Of a DNA stretch of 57,474 bases, positions 46,363 through 55,664 are shown one piece after another. The DNA is from Algoriphagus marincola HL-49 (GTDB taxonomy: Bacteria; Bacteroidota; Bacteroidia; Cytophagales; Cyclobacteriaceae): contig LJXT01000007.1 of assembly GCA_001314815.1 (NCBI GenBank), positions 1-57,474 of the forward strand. Direction: 5' to 3'. A model generated the notes under the pieces. That model made no database searches. It saw only the letters and a list, made by a program, of their open reading frames with translations, and was not told the DNA's origin. Position 1 is the first letter of the stretch. Each line of letters starts with the position of its first letter. Made by a program: the position numbers and the translations under genes.

Positions 46363-48096
46363 TTAGAATCCAGGATTTTGAATCAAAATATCGGATCCTA
46401 CCAAGTCAATTTGATCTTGCGGAATTGGTACTAATTTGTAAGGCTCGGTAAATTTAGCACCACCCAAAGCACCTGTCAGGATAGTTCCATCAAGTGCAAA
46501 GTAGAAGTCTAGCTCTTCTTGTACAGTATTCCATCTCACAAGATCATAGAATCTATGACCTTCCATACCTAGCTCTAGCATTCTTTCCATACGAACAGCT
46601 GTTCTGGCCACATTGGCATCTGTCCAAGGCTGATCATAAGTAGAAATCACATAGTTAGCGGCAGGAGTACCATCTTCTCTCAATAGTTCAGAATTAATGG
46701 CTCTTTCACGTACACGATTTACCTTAGCACGGGCACTTTCAAGCTCGCCAGCCTCAATATCTGCTTCTGCCGACATCAATAAAACATCAGCAAATCGTAT
46801 AATCATGAAGTTAATACCTGTATAACCTGGAGTCCATGAAGAGTTATCCTGGAAAGATCCCTGCTCAGAGCGAGCGTATACGTACTTTTTAGGAGAGTAA
46901 GGGCCGCCGTTTGGCTGGTTACGAATCCAGGCAGTACCTGGATGATCTTGCCAATCCAAATATGGAATACCTCTACGTCCAACGGTGTGATCCAAACGGG
47001 GATCCAAATTTCCATCGTCTGGTGTAAATGGATCGGCTGACTGGAGACCTTGATCGTTTTTCACTCTATTGGAAGGATCATTGTATGATTTGTCCAAAAG
47101 CGGAAGACCATTTGCGTCGGTTCTAAAAGCATTTACAAACGTAAAGCTAGGCTGGAAAAACCCACAACAGTTACCCGGTCCTGCAGGTCCTGTATTGTAA
47201 GGAAAGTTCAAGTCAAACTCTGGATTTGCATTCAAAACCGAACCTGTACCCGCAGCAGCTTGATAAGCCCAAACAGATTCCTGATGGTTGTCATTGGCAC
47301 CACGGAACATGTCATCGTAATAAGGCACCAAGTCATACTTCAATCCATTTGAAGTCACCCCATTGGCAATTACATCGTCAAATAATGTTTTTGCTTGTGA
47401 GAACTTGTCTTGGTACATATATACCTTAGCAAGATATGCTTTGGCAGCCCAGGAGTTGACACGACCCACTTGACCTTGCGTAGGAGGCAAATTATCGACT
47501 GCATACTGAAGGTCAGCTTCTATGAAAGGATACAAATCCTGATTGTTGCTTACCTCTTCGAGACCAGATCCATAATCAATATTCTCATCTACATAAGGAG
47601 TATTTCCATAGTCACGCTTCAACTCAAAGTAAAAGTGTGCTCTTAAGAAACGTGCTTGCGCTGAAAGCCTTACCACATCCTCATCAGTCACATCCGGACC
47701 GGGATTTAGCAATAACCTCAAAACATTGTTGGCGCGCGCAATACCCTCATAAGCAACATTCCACTTTGATCCCATTTCACCGGAAGCAGAATTGTTTTCA
47801 AAACGCTGAATAGGGTTTATTGTCGCAAAATCTCCAGGATCAGTTCCTTTATTAGCCTCTCCCCCTCTGATACTTCCCCATACCCAATTGGATGGAGAAC
47901 CCAGACGATTGCCTCGACCGTTTACCTGCGAATAGGCTGCAATAAGAGAAGCTTCAATACCTGACAAAGATGACAGTTGGGCTTCCGCAAGCAGACCTGT
48001 AGGCGGTACCTCGAGGAACTCGTCGCTACAACTCACTGCTACCATCATCATTGCTGATAATGATAGGGCTCCGATTTTTAATTTGAAATTTTTCAT
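46363..48096 (-). CDS. SusD/RagB family outer-membrane lipoprotein
   Basis: A 577-residue lipoprotein (lipobox AVSC, Cys23) right after susC. The N-terminal part SDEFLEVPPTGLLAEAQL is the usual SusD start, with TPR-like helices (LRAHFYFELKRDYGNTPYVDE) that hold the ligand-binding surface, and the C-terminal RMERMLELGMEGHRFYDLVRW is a strong SusD mark. It caps the SusC barrel and brings nutrients to it. The nutrient is unknown. The gap to susC is 51 bases. Confidence 0.93.
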   Translation of the reverse strand: MKNFKLKIGALSLSAMMMVAVSCSDEFLEVPPTGLLAEAQLSSLSGIEASLIAAYSQVNGRGNRLGSPSNWVWGSIRGGEANKGTDPGDFATINPIQRFENNSASGEMGSKWNVAYEGIARANNVLRLLLNPGPDVTDEDVVRLSAQARFLRAHFYFELKRDYGNTPYVDENIDYGSGLEEVSNNQDLYPFIEADLQYAVDNLPPTQGQVGRVNSWAAKAYLAKVYMYQDKFSQAKTLFDDVIANGVTSNGLKYDLVPYYDDMFRGANDNHQESVWAYQAAAGTGSVLNANPEFDLNFPYNTGPAGPGNCCGFFQPSFTFVNAFRTDANGLPLLDKSYNDPSNRVKNDQGLQSADPFTPDDGNLDPRLDHTVGRRGIPYLDWQDHPGTAWIRNQPNGGPYSPKKYVYARSEQGSFQDNSSWTPGYTGINFMIIRFADVLLMSAEADIEAGELESARAKVNRVRERAINSELLREDGTPAANYVISTYDQPWTDANVARTAVRMERMLELGMEGHRFYDLVRWNTVQEELDFYFALDGTILTGALGGAKFTEPYKLVPIPQDQIDLVGSDILIQNPGF

Positions 48097-48147
48097 TTGT
48101 TAATCTATTATAATTTCTATAACTCGATTCATATGGATTTGTTACGC

Positions 48148-51100
48148 TTAAAAGCTGAGGTTCAGACCGAAAGTGTATCCCCTGGTAACAGGATAGTTAC
48201 CCACATCGATACCAAAATTGGTATCAGCTGCACCACCTACTGCTGGATCAAGACCTTCATATCCTGTAATGGTGAAAAGGTTGTTTGCAGCGGCGAATAC
48301 ACGTAATCTTTGCAGATTCCACTTCTCAAGAAGATTAGGAGGAAGCGTATAACCGAAAGTCACGTTCTGAAGTCTCAAAAAAGAACCATCTTCCATGTAA
48401 TAAGAATTTGCTTGCTCTGAAGTAGAGAAGTTAGTTGTTCTTTCTACAATCGGAACAGTTCCATTAGGATTCTGAGGTGACCAGGAATTCTTCAAACGCT
48501 CCGAAATAGCAGCTCCCTCGAAAGTCTGAAAGAAGTCAGTAAACCATCTAGATTGATTCCATACTTCGTTTCCAATAGAGGTATAGAAGTAAGCAGCCAA
48601 ATCGAATCCTTTGTATCCCACAGAGAAGTTAACACCACCTGTGAAATCAGGAACGGGAGAACCTAAGAAAGTACGATCATCTGGATCGATCACTCCATCA
48701 CCATTGATGTCTTCAAACTTCAATCGACCTGGAGCTGCACCAACTTGAGTAGCATGAGAAGCTACATCTTCTTCACTTTGGAACAAACCAATCTGCTTGT
48801 ATCCGAAGAATGCAGAAAGTGACTGTCCAACTTGATTACGAATGGGCTGGATACCACGGAATGATGGGTTGATTGAAGTAATGAAATCAAGTCCCGGTGC
48901 AAGAGATACGATCTCGTTCTTCAAGGTTGATCCGGTTACAGTCAATTCATATGTCAAAGCAGAAGAAAGGTTACCTCTAGTAGTTACTAAAAGGTCTAGA
49001 CCTCTATTCAACATTTCACCGATGTTTACAGATGGTGGTGCGGCATTGCTACCTGCTGTAAGAGGAATTGGAACTTGGAAAAGCAAGTCACGGGTGTCTT
49101 TTCTCCACCAGTCAAAGATTACATCTAGTCTTCCATTGAAGAATGTACCATCAAAACCCACGTTTTGGGTCACAGCTGTTTCCCACTGTGCATTTGGGTT
49201 ACCAATACGGGTTCTTCTGAAACCAATCTGTGCAGAAGAATTCGATCCTGTAATATCGTAGGAAGATGCTCCTACAGTACCGCCAAATAGTGAAAACTGA
49301 TTGTTGGGATCTACGTTATTGGAGTTACCCATTTGACCCCAACCACCTCGGATTTTCAAATCATCGATCCAAGTTGCACTGGAAAGGAAGTCCTCGGATG
49401 AAATTCTCCAAGCTGCAGAGAATGCAGGGAATACTCCATATCGGGCGTTCTCTCCAAATCGAGAAGAACCGTCACGTCTCACCACAGCACTGAATAAGTA
49501 TTTATCATCGAATGTGTAATTCACACGACCGAAATAAGAATTGAAATTAACTCCTCTAAATAAGTCTGAATTTACGATACGAGATGAAACTGGAAGGTTG
49601 GAAATGTTGATAAAGTCAGGATCTTGAGAGAATGGATTCTGACCTGATGCAGAAATATTTCTACCTGCTCCTGTATTCAAAGCTTCCTGACCTACAATTA
49701 CATCAAATGCATGCTTATCAAAAGTACGCTTCCAGGATAGGGTGTTGGTGAATGTCCAGCCAAATACGAAACCTGATCCCTCGTTATATCCGAATGCCGA
49801 GTTATTCTCAGAGTTTTCATATTGTAATCTGGAGTATCCCCAAAAGTAATAGTTGTTATACTGACCACCAATCGATGTTCTAAACCTCAAATCATCTAGG
49901 ATGTCATACTCAGCATAAACATTACCAAATACATTCGCATTGAAGTTTCTGTTATCTCTCAGACCTTCTCTTTCTGCAACCGGGTTACGGGGATTGTTAA
50001 AACCTCTCGCCGCTGTTCCTGCATATCCTCCAAACTCATCATATACTGGTATGATCGATGGCATACGAAAAGCACCCAAAATAGAGTTTTCATCATCAGC
50101 AATACCTCGTCCACCAGCATCACCCGCTTGACCAAGTACTTGTCGGTAGGTAGCTTGGAAGTTTTCACCAATCCGTAGTTTCTTGGTAACATCAAACTCG
50201 GAGTTTGCTCTGAAGGAAATTCTCCGGAAATTATTTTCAATTACAATTCCTGCCTGATCCTGAATACCAAGACCCAAGAAGAATCGGCTAGTTTCAGAAC
50301 CTCCACTTAAACCAATAGAATGTCTATTAATCGGTGCATTTTGAGTGATGGCATCATACCAATCCGTTCCTTCTCCTGTCGCTGCTCTTACTAACTGATG
50401 AACAGGTCCTTTGGTAGGATCTACATTATATAGCGCACGTTGCTCTTCAATTTGAGCAGGGGTAAAAGGACCCGCAACGCCGGCTTGACCGCCAACATTG
50501 ATATAATATGGTAGCACAGGAGTAGATCCCGTTCCAAACTGAGGATGCTCATAATTTGGAGTCCGGCCATCAATTGCGGCTTGATTCGTTTCAGCAAGCC
50601 AAGTGTACTCTGCAAAATCAGCTGGATTCATCATATCCAAACCTTGACCAGGAGAGGTGAAACCAAACATACCATTGTAATCTACTCTGAGCTTTTGATC
50701 ACCTCTTCTACCACGCTTGGTAGTATAAATGATGACACCGTTAGCCGCACGCGCACCATAGATGGAAGCAGCTGCAGCATCTTTCAAAACCGTAGTGGAT
50801 TCAATGTCATCAGGGTTCAAGAAGTCTGTTGACCCTACAGGTACACCATCCACAATGTACAAGGGCTCATTACCACCGAAGGCACCAAAACCACGTACAC
50901 GAATGATGGATGTTGTTCCAGGCTGTCCGTTAGTAATGACGGTCACACCGGAAACACGACCCTGAAGTGTCTGCTCCACATTACCAGTAGGAATTACCGT
51001 CAGATCCTTGGGATCTACTGTGGCAATCGCACCAGTCGTTTCTCTTCGGCTATCAATCGTATAGCCGGTTACAACCAACTCGGTCAAAGTTTGCTCATCC

Positions 51101-51396
51101 GGTGTCAATTTGACGTCGATAACACTACGGTTTCCGACTACTTGCTCAACGGCACCATAACCGATAAAAGAAAAAACCAAGACCGCTTGGTCATTGGGTA
51201 CATTGAGGGAAAACTTCCCGTCAATGTCTGTGGCAGTTCCCGTGGTGGTTCCTTTTACTAAAACAGAAACACCAGGCAAGCCCACATCAAATTCGTCTAG
51301 CACTGTACCAGTTACGACCCGCTGCGCCATCGCCGCGGAACTGGCTAATACCAAGAGCACAAGTAGTGCACTCAGGCTTTTGTAAACATTTTTCAT
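48148..51396 (-). CDS. SusC/RagA family TonB-dependent receptor
   Basis: A 1082-residue outer-membrane transporter. The start I chose, MKNVYKSLSALLVLLVLASSAAMAQ, is a clean signal peptide; an upstream ATG at 51459 would add 21 residues in front of it. A carboxypeptidase-regulatory-like domain (TGTVLDEFDVGLPGVSVLVKGT) covers about residues 28-100, followed by a plug (TELVVTGYTIDSRRETTGAIATV, LYIVDGVPVGS) and the 22-strand barrel, ending in TRGYTFGLNLSF with a C-terminal Phe. It imports large substrates with TonB energy, together with the SusD partner. Confidence 0.93.
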   Translation of the reverse strand: MKNVYKSLSALLVLLVLASSAAMAQRVVTGTVLDEFDVGLPGVSVLVKGTTTGTATDIDGKFSLNVPNDQAVLVFSFIGYGAVEQVVGNRSVIDVKLTPDEQTLTELVVTGYTIDSRRETTGAIATVDPKDLTVIPTGNVEQTLQGRVSGVTVITNGQPGTTSIIRVRGFGAFGGNEPLYIVDGVPVGSTDFLNPDDIESTTVLKDAAAASIYGARAANGVIIYTTKRGRRGDQKLRVDYNGMFGFTSPGQGLDMMNPADFAEYTWLAETNQAAIDGRTPNYEHPQFGTGSTPVLPYYINVGGQAGVAGPFTPAQIEEQRALYNVDPTKGPVHQLVRAATGEGTDWYDAITQNAPINRHSIGLSGGSETSRFFLGLGIQDQAGIVIENNFRRISFRANSEFDVTKKLRIGENFQATYRQVLGQAGDAGGRGIADDENSILGAFRMPSIIPVYDEFGGYAGTAARGFNNPRNPVAEREGLRDNRNFNANVFGNVYAEYDILDDLRFRTSIGGQYNNYYFWGYSRLQYENSENNSAFGYNEGSGFVFGWTFTNTLSWKRTFDKHAFDVIVGQEALNTGAGRNISASGQNPFSQDPDFINISNLPVSSRIVNSDLFRGVNFNSYFGRVNYTFDDKYLFSAVVRRDGSSRFGENARYGVFPAFSAAWRISSEDFLSSATWIDDLKIRGGWGQMGNSNNVDPNNQFSLFGGTVGASSYDITGSNSSAQIGFRRTRIGNPNAQWETAVTQNVGFDGTFFNGRLDVIFDWWRKDTRDLLFQVPIPLTAGSNAAPPSVNIGEMLNRGLDLLVTTRGNLSSALTYELTVTGSTLKNEIVSLAPGLDFITSINPSFRGIQPIRNQVGQSLSAFFGYKQIGLFQSEEDVASHATQVGAAPGRLKFEDINGDGVIDPDDRTFLGSPVPDFTGGVNFSVGYKGFDLAAYFYTSIGNEVWNQSRWFTDFFQTFEGAAISERLKNSWSPQNPNGTVPIVERTTNFSTSEQANSYYMEDGSFLRLQNVTFGYTLPPNLLEKWNLQRLRVFAAANNLFTITGYEGLDPAVGGAADTNFGIDVGNYPVTRGYTFGLNLSF

Positions 51397-51455
51397 AAAC
51401 ATAGATAGATTGGGTAACAAGATTAATCTCAATAACTTGTTTGTTAATTGATTGT

Positions 51456-51467
51456 GCAATCGTTTGC
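51456..51467. promoter_or_regulatory. LacI-family-like operator upstream of susC
   Basis: GCAATCGTTTGC (reverse strand GCAAACGATTGC) is a 12-base dyad with a central CG and one mismatched pair, the layout of LacI/CcpA-type operators. It lies 60 bases upstream of the susC start, a position suited to repression or activation of the Sus genes. Confidence 0.5.
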
Positions 51468-51801
51468 GATTATTCTTAAAATAATTGCAATAGATAATTT
51501 CCGAATACTCTGGAAGGTCTATTGCCGCTATACCGTGGTACGAATACCTGCAAATAGGCTTAAAGCCTGAAGGTTTGAGCGCATCATTCGATGCATTGGG
51601 TAATTTTCTTTCTAAGTTTTAATTTCCATAGGCTAATATTAGGATTTAAGACTGTTCTTAATTATCAATGTTAAAGAATCTAAAACAAAATTCAAATTTC
51701 TTTTGCTAAATATTCTATCGAAAATTTTTATCCACACGAAACCTAATTTGTCAATTTTTAAAAAATGGACGTGCTTCTTTCAGTATTTCAGTGAAAAACA
51801 G

Positions 51802-51822
51802 TGCCTTTCACAAAAAAAGGCA
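51802..51822 (-). terminator. possible terminator after the OmpA/TPR gene
   Basis: TGCCTTT and AAAGGCA form a 7-base stem with a 7-base loop just beyond the gene's stop; on the reverse strand it is followed by CTGTTTTT. Confidence 0.45.
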
Positions 51823-51848
51823 TCAATTTTTTAAAAAACCGAAGTCCG

Positions 51849-53651
51849 TCAGTATGAATTTTTGTAAGATTGGGTTTTTTCACTTGAATCAAAAAAATCA
51901 TCCATTTCTCGGATTTCCTCAAAGCTTGGATCGTATAACATCCATCGATAGAGCTCTTCATTAAGTGAAACTGCCCGCTGCAACTGAATCAAGGCCACTT
52001 CCTTTTGACCAGCATTTACGGCTAGCAGCGCCAATCCATAGTATCCATACCCAAAAGATCTATTCTGAATCACAGATTCCTCAAAGGCGATCGAGGACTG
52101 AGCATAATCCCCGGCAAGAAAGAAGGCTAATCCTTTATTGAAAAGGTCTTTTGCATTGTCAAAAGAATAATCAAATCGCAAAGTAGCAAGCTTATAATCT
52201 CCCCGAATGATATCCAAGGCTCCACGCAAGGCTTCATTCCCTTTTAAGAAATCCTGATTCCTAGTCAGCGTTGATGCCTCGGAAAGTAACTTATAAGCCT
52301 CCCAAAAATCTCCCCTCAAGGCAGCTATTTGACCTTTGTTATGTAGCGAATACCCATTGGGCTCCAATCGAATAGCTTGGTTGAGAAGCCATTCCGCCTC
52401 TGTCCAAAGATTCTCCTTGAGGTCTTCGTCAAATGTCCGCTGGGCTTCCCGCATTTTTACTACCGCCAGATTATTGTAAGGCATAACCGATCGAAATAGC
52501 TCGGTCATTTTAACATAAATTTCAGTCTTCTCCTTCAATCTAGGAGAGGATTCCGCTGCCGTGGCCCAATCCACAAAGCTCAACTTGCTGACCGACGAAT
52601 TTCCTTTCAACTCTTTTTCCAGAATTGCCATCTTCTGCATACCTATACCCTTGCCGGGCTTGGCTCTCACTTCTATGTTGACAGCCCGGAGTTTAGGATA
52701 CAGTTGCCTCGATACTTGATCAAATCCCCTGACTCTTTTGAGGCTTTCCAGCTGAGTCAAGTAATCCTCTCCATTCATCAAAATACCATACAACTGATCT
52801 TTGACGGAGGTTGAAACTTGTTCGTAATCCCTCAATAATATTCTAAAGTCAAACCAATCGTTCCACCTAGCTTCCAAAGCTATCAAAGATTCACTCAAAA
52901 TGATGTTCTTACTCAAAATCACGGACTTCACAGCTTCCGCTCGTTTCATTCCCAGTCGGCTTGATTTGCCTTCCTGGTTTTCTGGCGACTGAATTCCCGT
53001 GATTTTAATGGATGTTATGTCAGGGTTCTCTGTCACAAATTTACGCAGCAGGGTTAGCTGAGCATCATTTGCAGGTGTGGCCTCAAAATCTGAAGATCCC
53101 GGCCGAAACTGAATACGGTATGTCATCGTTTGGTCATTTCCACGATCCACGATTCCTCCAGGAATAAATAATCCAACATCTTGAATCCCTTCACTTGGGG
53201 CAAACCGTCCGATTTTTGCTAAAAATGGAGTAGTAATAATTCCTTTTGCCAAAACCCGTTTTTCATATGGTTCAAGCTGTTGCTTTTTCCCCTGAAAAAA
53301 TGATAACTCTAAAAGACTTTCCTGCATCCAGGGCTCATAAGCAAATCGATAAGATTCGCTGTAAGTATAGTCCGAAAGATTCTTTTCGAGGGAAATTTCG
53401 CCTAACTCTAAAATATTCCCAGCTGCTTTGAGGGAAAGATTCAGCCTGGGATTTCGGGGGGTGACTACGGATTCTATCGGTATACTACCCTCAATTTGAA
53501 ACCGCACCGAATCGCGAAAATATTCCAGTTTGGCTGGACTCAGATTTACTTCTTTGATAAATCGATATTCTTGAGCAGACGCTGACCACCCTAAGAAAAA
53601 AAACAGGAGAAAGATGATTTTTTTGCAGTTTTGAAACAATCGGGCAGGCAT
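51849..53651 (-). CDS. exported OmpA-like and TPR protein
   Basis: A 600-residue protein with a signal peptide (MPARLFQNCKKIIFLLFFFLG..., cleavage near SAQ). About residues 180-320 look like an OmpA/MotB peptidoglycan-binding domain (IQFRPGSSDFEATPANDAQLTLLRKFV and RLGMKRAEAVKSVI), though not all key residues are certain. The C-terminal third has TPR helices (AEWLLNQAIRLEPNGYSLHNKGQIAALRGDFWEAYKLL). It likely anchors envelope assemblies to the cell wall. It has no operon partner. Confidence 0.7.
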   Translation of the reverse strand: MPARLFQNCKKIIFLLFFFLGWSASAQEYRFIKEVNLSPAKLEYFRDSVRFQIEGSIPIESVVTPRNPRLNLSLKAAGNILELGEISLEKNLSDYTYSESYRFAYEPWMQESLLELSFFQGKKQQLEPYEKRVLAKGIITTPFLAKIGRFAPSEGIQDVGLFIPGGIVDRGNDQTMTYRIQFRPGSSDFEATPANDAQLTLLRKFVTENPDITSIKITGIQSPENQEGKSSRLGMKRAEAVKSVILSKNIILSESLIALEARWNDWFDFRILLRDYEQVSTSVKDQLYGILMNGEDYLTQLESLKRVRGFDQVSRQLYPKLRAVNIEVRAKPGKGIGMQKMAILEKELKGNSSVSKLSFVDWATAAESSPRLKEKTEIYVKMTELFRSVMPYNNLAVVKMREAQRTFDEDLKENLWTEAEWLLNQAIRLEPNGYSLHNKGQIAALRGDFWEAYKLLSEASTLTRNQDFLKGNEALRGALDIIRGDYKLATLRFDYSFDNAKDLFNKGLAFFLAGDYAQSSIAFEESVIQNRSFGYGYYGLALLAVNAGQKEVALIQLQRAVSLNEELYRWMLYDPSFEEIREMDDFFDSSEKTQSYKNSY

Positions 53652-53708
53652 TTTGCTTTATAGTTCCTAAATATTTTTTTTACATTCGAATACTAAACCA
53701 ATACAAAA

Positions 53709-53927
53709 ATGGAAAAATTAAAATTGTTTTTCGAAGAAAGAGCATTTGGAGTTTGCTCTCGATTGGGTGAAAAACTCAATTTTCCCATTGATAGTATCAG
53801 ACTCTTCTTTATTTATTCATCCTTCGTCACTATGGGTTCACCGATCATTATCTACGTGTCGATGGCCATGATGATGAAGATTCGAAAGTACTTCAGAAAA
53901 ATGAATAACCCGGTTCTTTTTGATTAA
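53709..53927 (+). CDS. small PspC-like protein
   Basis: A 72-residue protein related to the PspC domain: EERAFGVCSRLGEKLNFPIDSIRLFFIYSSF, where the G-CSRLG pattern precedes one membrane helix, then VSMAMMMKIRKYFRKM. PspC family members respond to membrane stress or act in toxin-like pairs, but this short form has no tested role. It converges on a glycosyltransferase gene, overlapping by four bases. Confidence 0.7.
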   Translation: MEKLKLFFEERAFGVCSRLGEKLNFPIDSIRLFFIYSSFVTMGSPIIIYVSMAMMMKIRKYFRKMNNPVLFD

Positions 53928-54919
53928 AGGTCAGAGAATTTCTTTTTTCCTCTGAAAAAGAAATCCAGAAAAACATACTTAGAAGGCCCCAGGAATGGGG
54001 CTTTTTTTATAGCACTTCTTTGGAGGAATTCATTCTTCATTTTAAAAAATCCAGAGTACCCTTTCCAAACTGCGTGAGCAGAATCTCTTTGACCTTTTAG
54101 CAAATAACCAAGAGCAGCAATTCCTTCTAAAATGCCCTTTTGTCCAAAAATCCACCAGAATCTTGATCTGCTTTCGTTTTTGTAGATCATGGCCAGGTTA
54201 TTTCTGATATTCAATTCCAACTTTCGCGGACTACTTCTATCAAGAGTCGCCCCTCCCAAGTGATATACTGCTACTTTTCCGGTATACCCCATTCTAAAGC
54301 CTTCCTGCCGCATGCGAAGACAAAGGTCTATTTCTTCCATGTGCGCAAAAAAATGCTCATCAAAGCCCTGGAATTGATGAAATAAATCACTTTTGATCAC
54401 AAAACAGGCTCCCGAGGTCCAGTCAACCTCCAAATCATCGTCATACTGACCTTGATCTGTTTCTATCTCGTTCCAAATCCTACCTCTGCAGTACGGGTAA
54501 AAAAGATGGTCTAAAAAGCCACCCCCTGCGCCGGCATAGTCGAAAAGCCTCTTGTCCTTCGCCGATAGAATTTTTGGTTGGGCAGCGACAAACTGCCGAT
54601 TGGTCTCCAAAAATTGGACTAAATCTTGATCCCAGTGGAAAGTAACTTCCACGTCCGAATTGAGCAAAATATAATATTGGTAGTCACCTTTCAGCTGCTC
54701 CAGGCCCTGATTGTATCCCCCGGCATAGCCAAAGTTATGACTAAGGCGTATTACCGAAATCTGTGGAAATTCCTGCTCAAGGATGGCAACCGAGTCGTCC
54801 TGACTGGCATTGTCAATGACCCACAGATCAAAAGTAGAATTCTCCACGACTCCCGGCAGGAATCGCTTGAGCATCTCAGCTCCATTGTAGTTGAGGATTA
54901 CAATGGCGCAAAGTTTCAT
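53924..54919 (-). CDS. family 2 glycosyltransferase
   Basis: A 331-residue GT-A fold glycosyltransferase. CAIVILNYNG starts the nucleotide-binding domain, DNASQDDSV follows, and LLNSDVEV near residue 88 is the metal-binding DxD-type motif. WTSGACFVIKSDLF and GFDEHFFAHMEEIDLCLRMRQEG are typical of rhamnosyl- and related transferases (dTDP-Rha to cell-surface glycans). It overlaps the stop of the ybaB gene by four bases, so they are co-translated. The acceptor is unknown. Confidence 0.88.
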   Translation of the reverse strand: MKLCAIVILNYNGAEMLKRFLPGVVENSTFDLWVIDNASQDDSVAILEQEFPQISVIRLSHNFGYAGGYNQGLEQLKGDYQYYILLNSDVEVTFHWDQDLVQFLETNRQFVAAQPKILSAKDKRLFDYAGAGGGFLDHLFYPYCRGRIWNEIETDQGQYDDDLEVDWTSGACFVIKSDLFHQFQGFDEHFFAHMEEIDLCLRMRQEGFRMGYTGKVAVYHLGGATLDRSSPRKLELNIRNNLAMIYKNESRSRFWWIFGQKGILEGIAALGYLLKGQRDSAHAVWKGYSGFFKMKNEFLQRSAIKKAPFLGPSKYVFLDFFFRGKKKFSDL

Positions 54920-55251
54920 CGAAACATTCCTCCCAAGTCCATTCCAGGAATATTTGGCATCATTCCTTCTGTGGCCGATTTCATCTCTTCCTTGATTTTA
55001 CCTTCGATTTGCTCCATGGCGATGTTGGTAGCTGCTACTATCAAATCACTCAGCATCTCTTTGTCCTGAGGAGTAATCAATGATTCATCCATATCGATCT
55101 TGACCACTTTACGATCTCCATTGACGGTCACCTTTACCATTCCTGCTCCTGCTTCTCCTTCGGCAGTCAAGTGTACCAATCGGCCCTGTACCTCTTTGAC
55201 CTTGGCCTGTACTTCCTTGACCTTATTCATCATATTCATGAAATCAAACAT
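54916..55251 (-). CDS. ybaB: YbaB/EbfC family nucleoid-associated protein
   Basis: A 111-residue protein of the YbaB/EbfC family: the N-terminal helix MFDFMNMMNKVKEVQAKVKEVQ, the beta part GAGMVKVTVNGDRKVVKIDMD, and the C-terminal helix LSDLIVAATNIAMEQIEGKIKEEM. It forms dimers with tong-like helices that bind DNA. The C-terminal Met-, Gly- and Pro-rich tail (NIPGMDLGGMF) is flexible. It leads the pair with the glycosyltransferase. Confidence 0.92.
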   Translation of the reverse strand: MFDFMNMMNKVKEVQAKVKEVQGRLVHLTAEGEAGAGMVKVTVNGDRKVVKIDMDESLITPQDKEMLSDLIVAATNIAMEQIEGKIKEEMKSATEGMMPNIPGMDLGGMFR

Positions 55252-55394
55252 AGTTCTTCTATTTAAATTCTTTTTTATTTCTAAATACAGAATATTATTC
55301 TGTAAAAATGATTTTTATATAACCTATAAGTAAATTTTCTGTAACCCTAGCCTAATTTTCTCTGTTTCTATTACTTGTAACCAAATTATCCATC

Positions 55395-55664
55395 ATGAGA
55401 ACAATAGAACAAATCGAAAAGGAGCAAGTCAGCATGATCAATTTTGCCAAGCAGGACGTTCTTTCCATTAAACTGAGAATGGCAGACCTTCATCGTTCAC
55501 AAACTCTCGGCAATCTACTTCAGACGAAAGTCCGATTGACTTTTCGATCCATCGACGAGCAAGTTTACGAAGTCCATACGACCGTCTGGGCTGTTGGTTC
55601 GGATTTTGTGGTTCTTAAAGGAGGAGTTACAATCCCTATTCGCTCCATCCTTCGAGTGGAATAA
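55395..55664 (+). CDS. conserved hypothetical protein, 89 residues
   Basis: A small soluble protein with an N-terminal helical part (MRTIEQIEKEQVSMINFAKQDVLSIKLRMADLHRSQ) and a beta half (KVRLTFRSIDEQVYEVHTTVWAVGSDFVVLKGGVTIPIRSILRV) that looks like an SH3-type barrel such as Sm-like or Hfq-like folds, though I cannot assign one. It is adjacent to the end of hisS without any spacer, in convergent order. No motif gives a function. Confidence 0.6.
   Translation: MRTIEQIEKEQVSMINFAKQDVLSIKLRMADLHRSQTLGNLLQTKVRLTFRSIDEQVYEVHTTVWAVGSDFVVLKGGVTIPIRSILRVE

Larger units (their letters stand above)
51397..51848. other. 452-base gap upstream of susC
   Basis: AT-rich region between susC and the OmpA/TPR gene, both read leftward. 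It contains a LacI-type dyad (51456-51467), a 13-base palindrome (51556-51568, AGGCTTAAAGCCT), one DnaA-box-like TTATCCACA (51728-51736) and a hairpin (51802-51822) that may terminate the OmpA/TPR gene. No RNA gene was seen and no clear TAnnTTTG element. Confidence 0.6.

Noticed and set aside
51728..51736. DnaA box TTATCCACA in the susC upstream gap
   Set aside because: Only one copy, no AT-rich unwinding element with further boxes and no dnaA or dnaN nearby, so not an origin.
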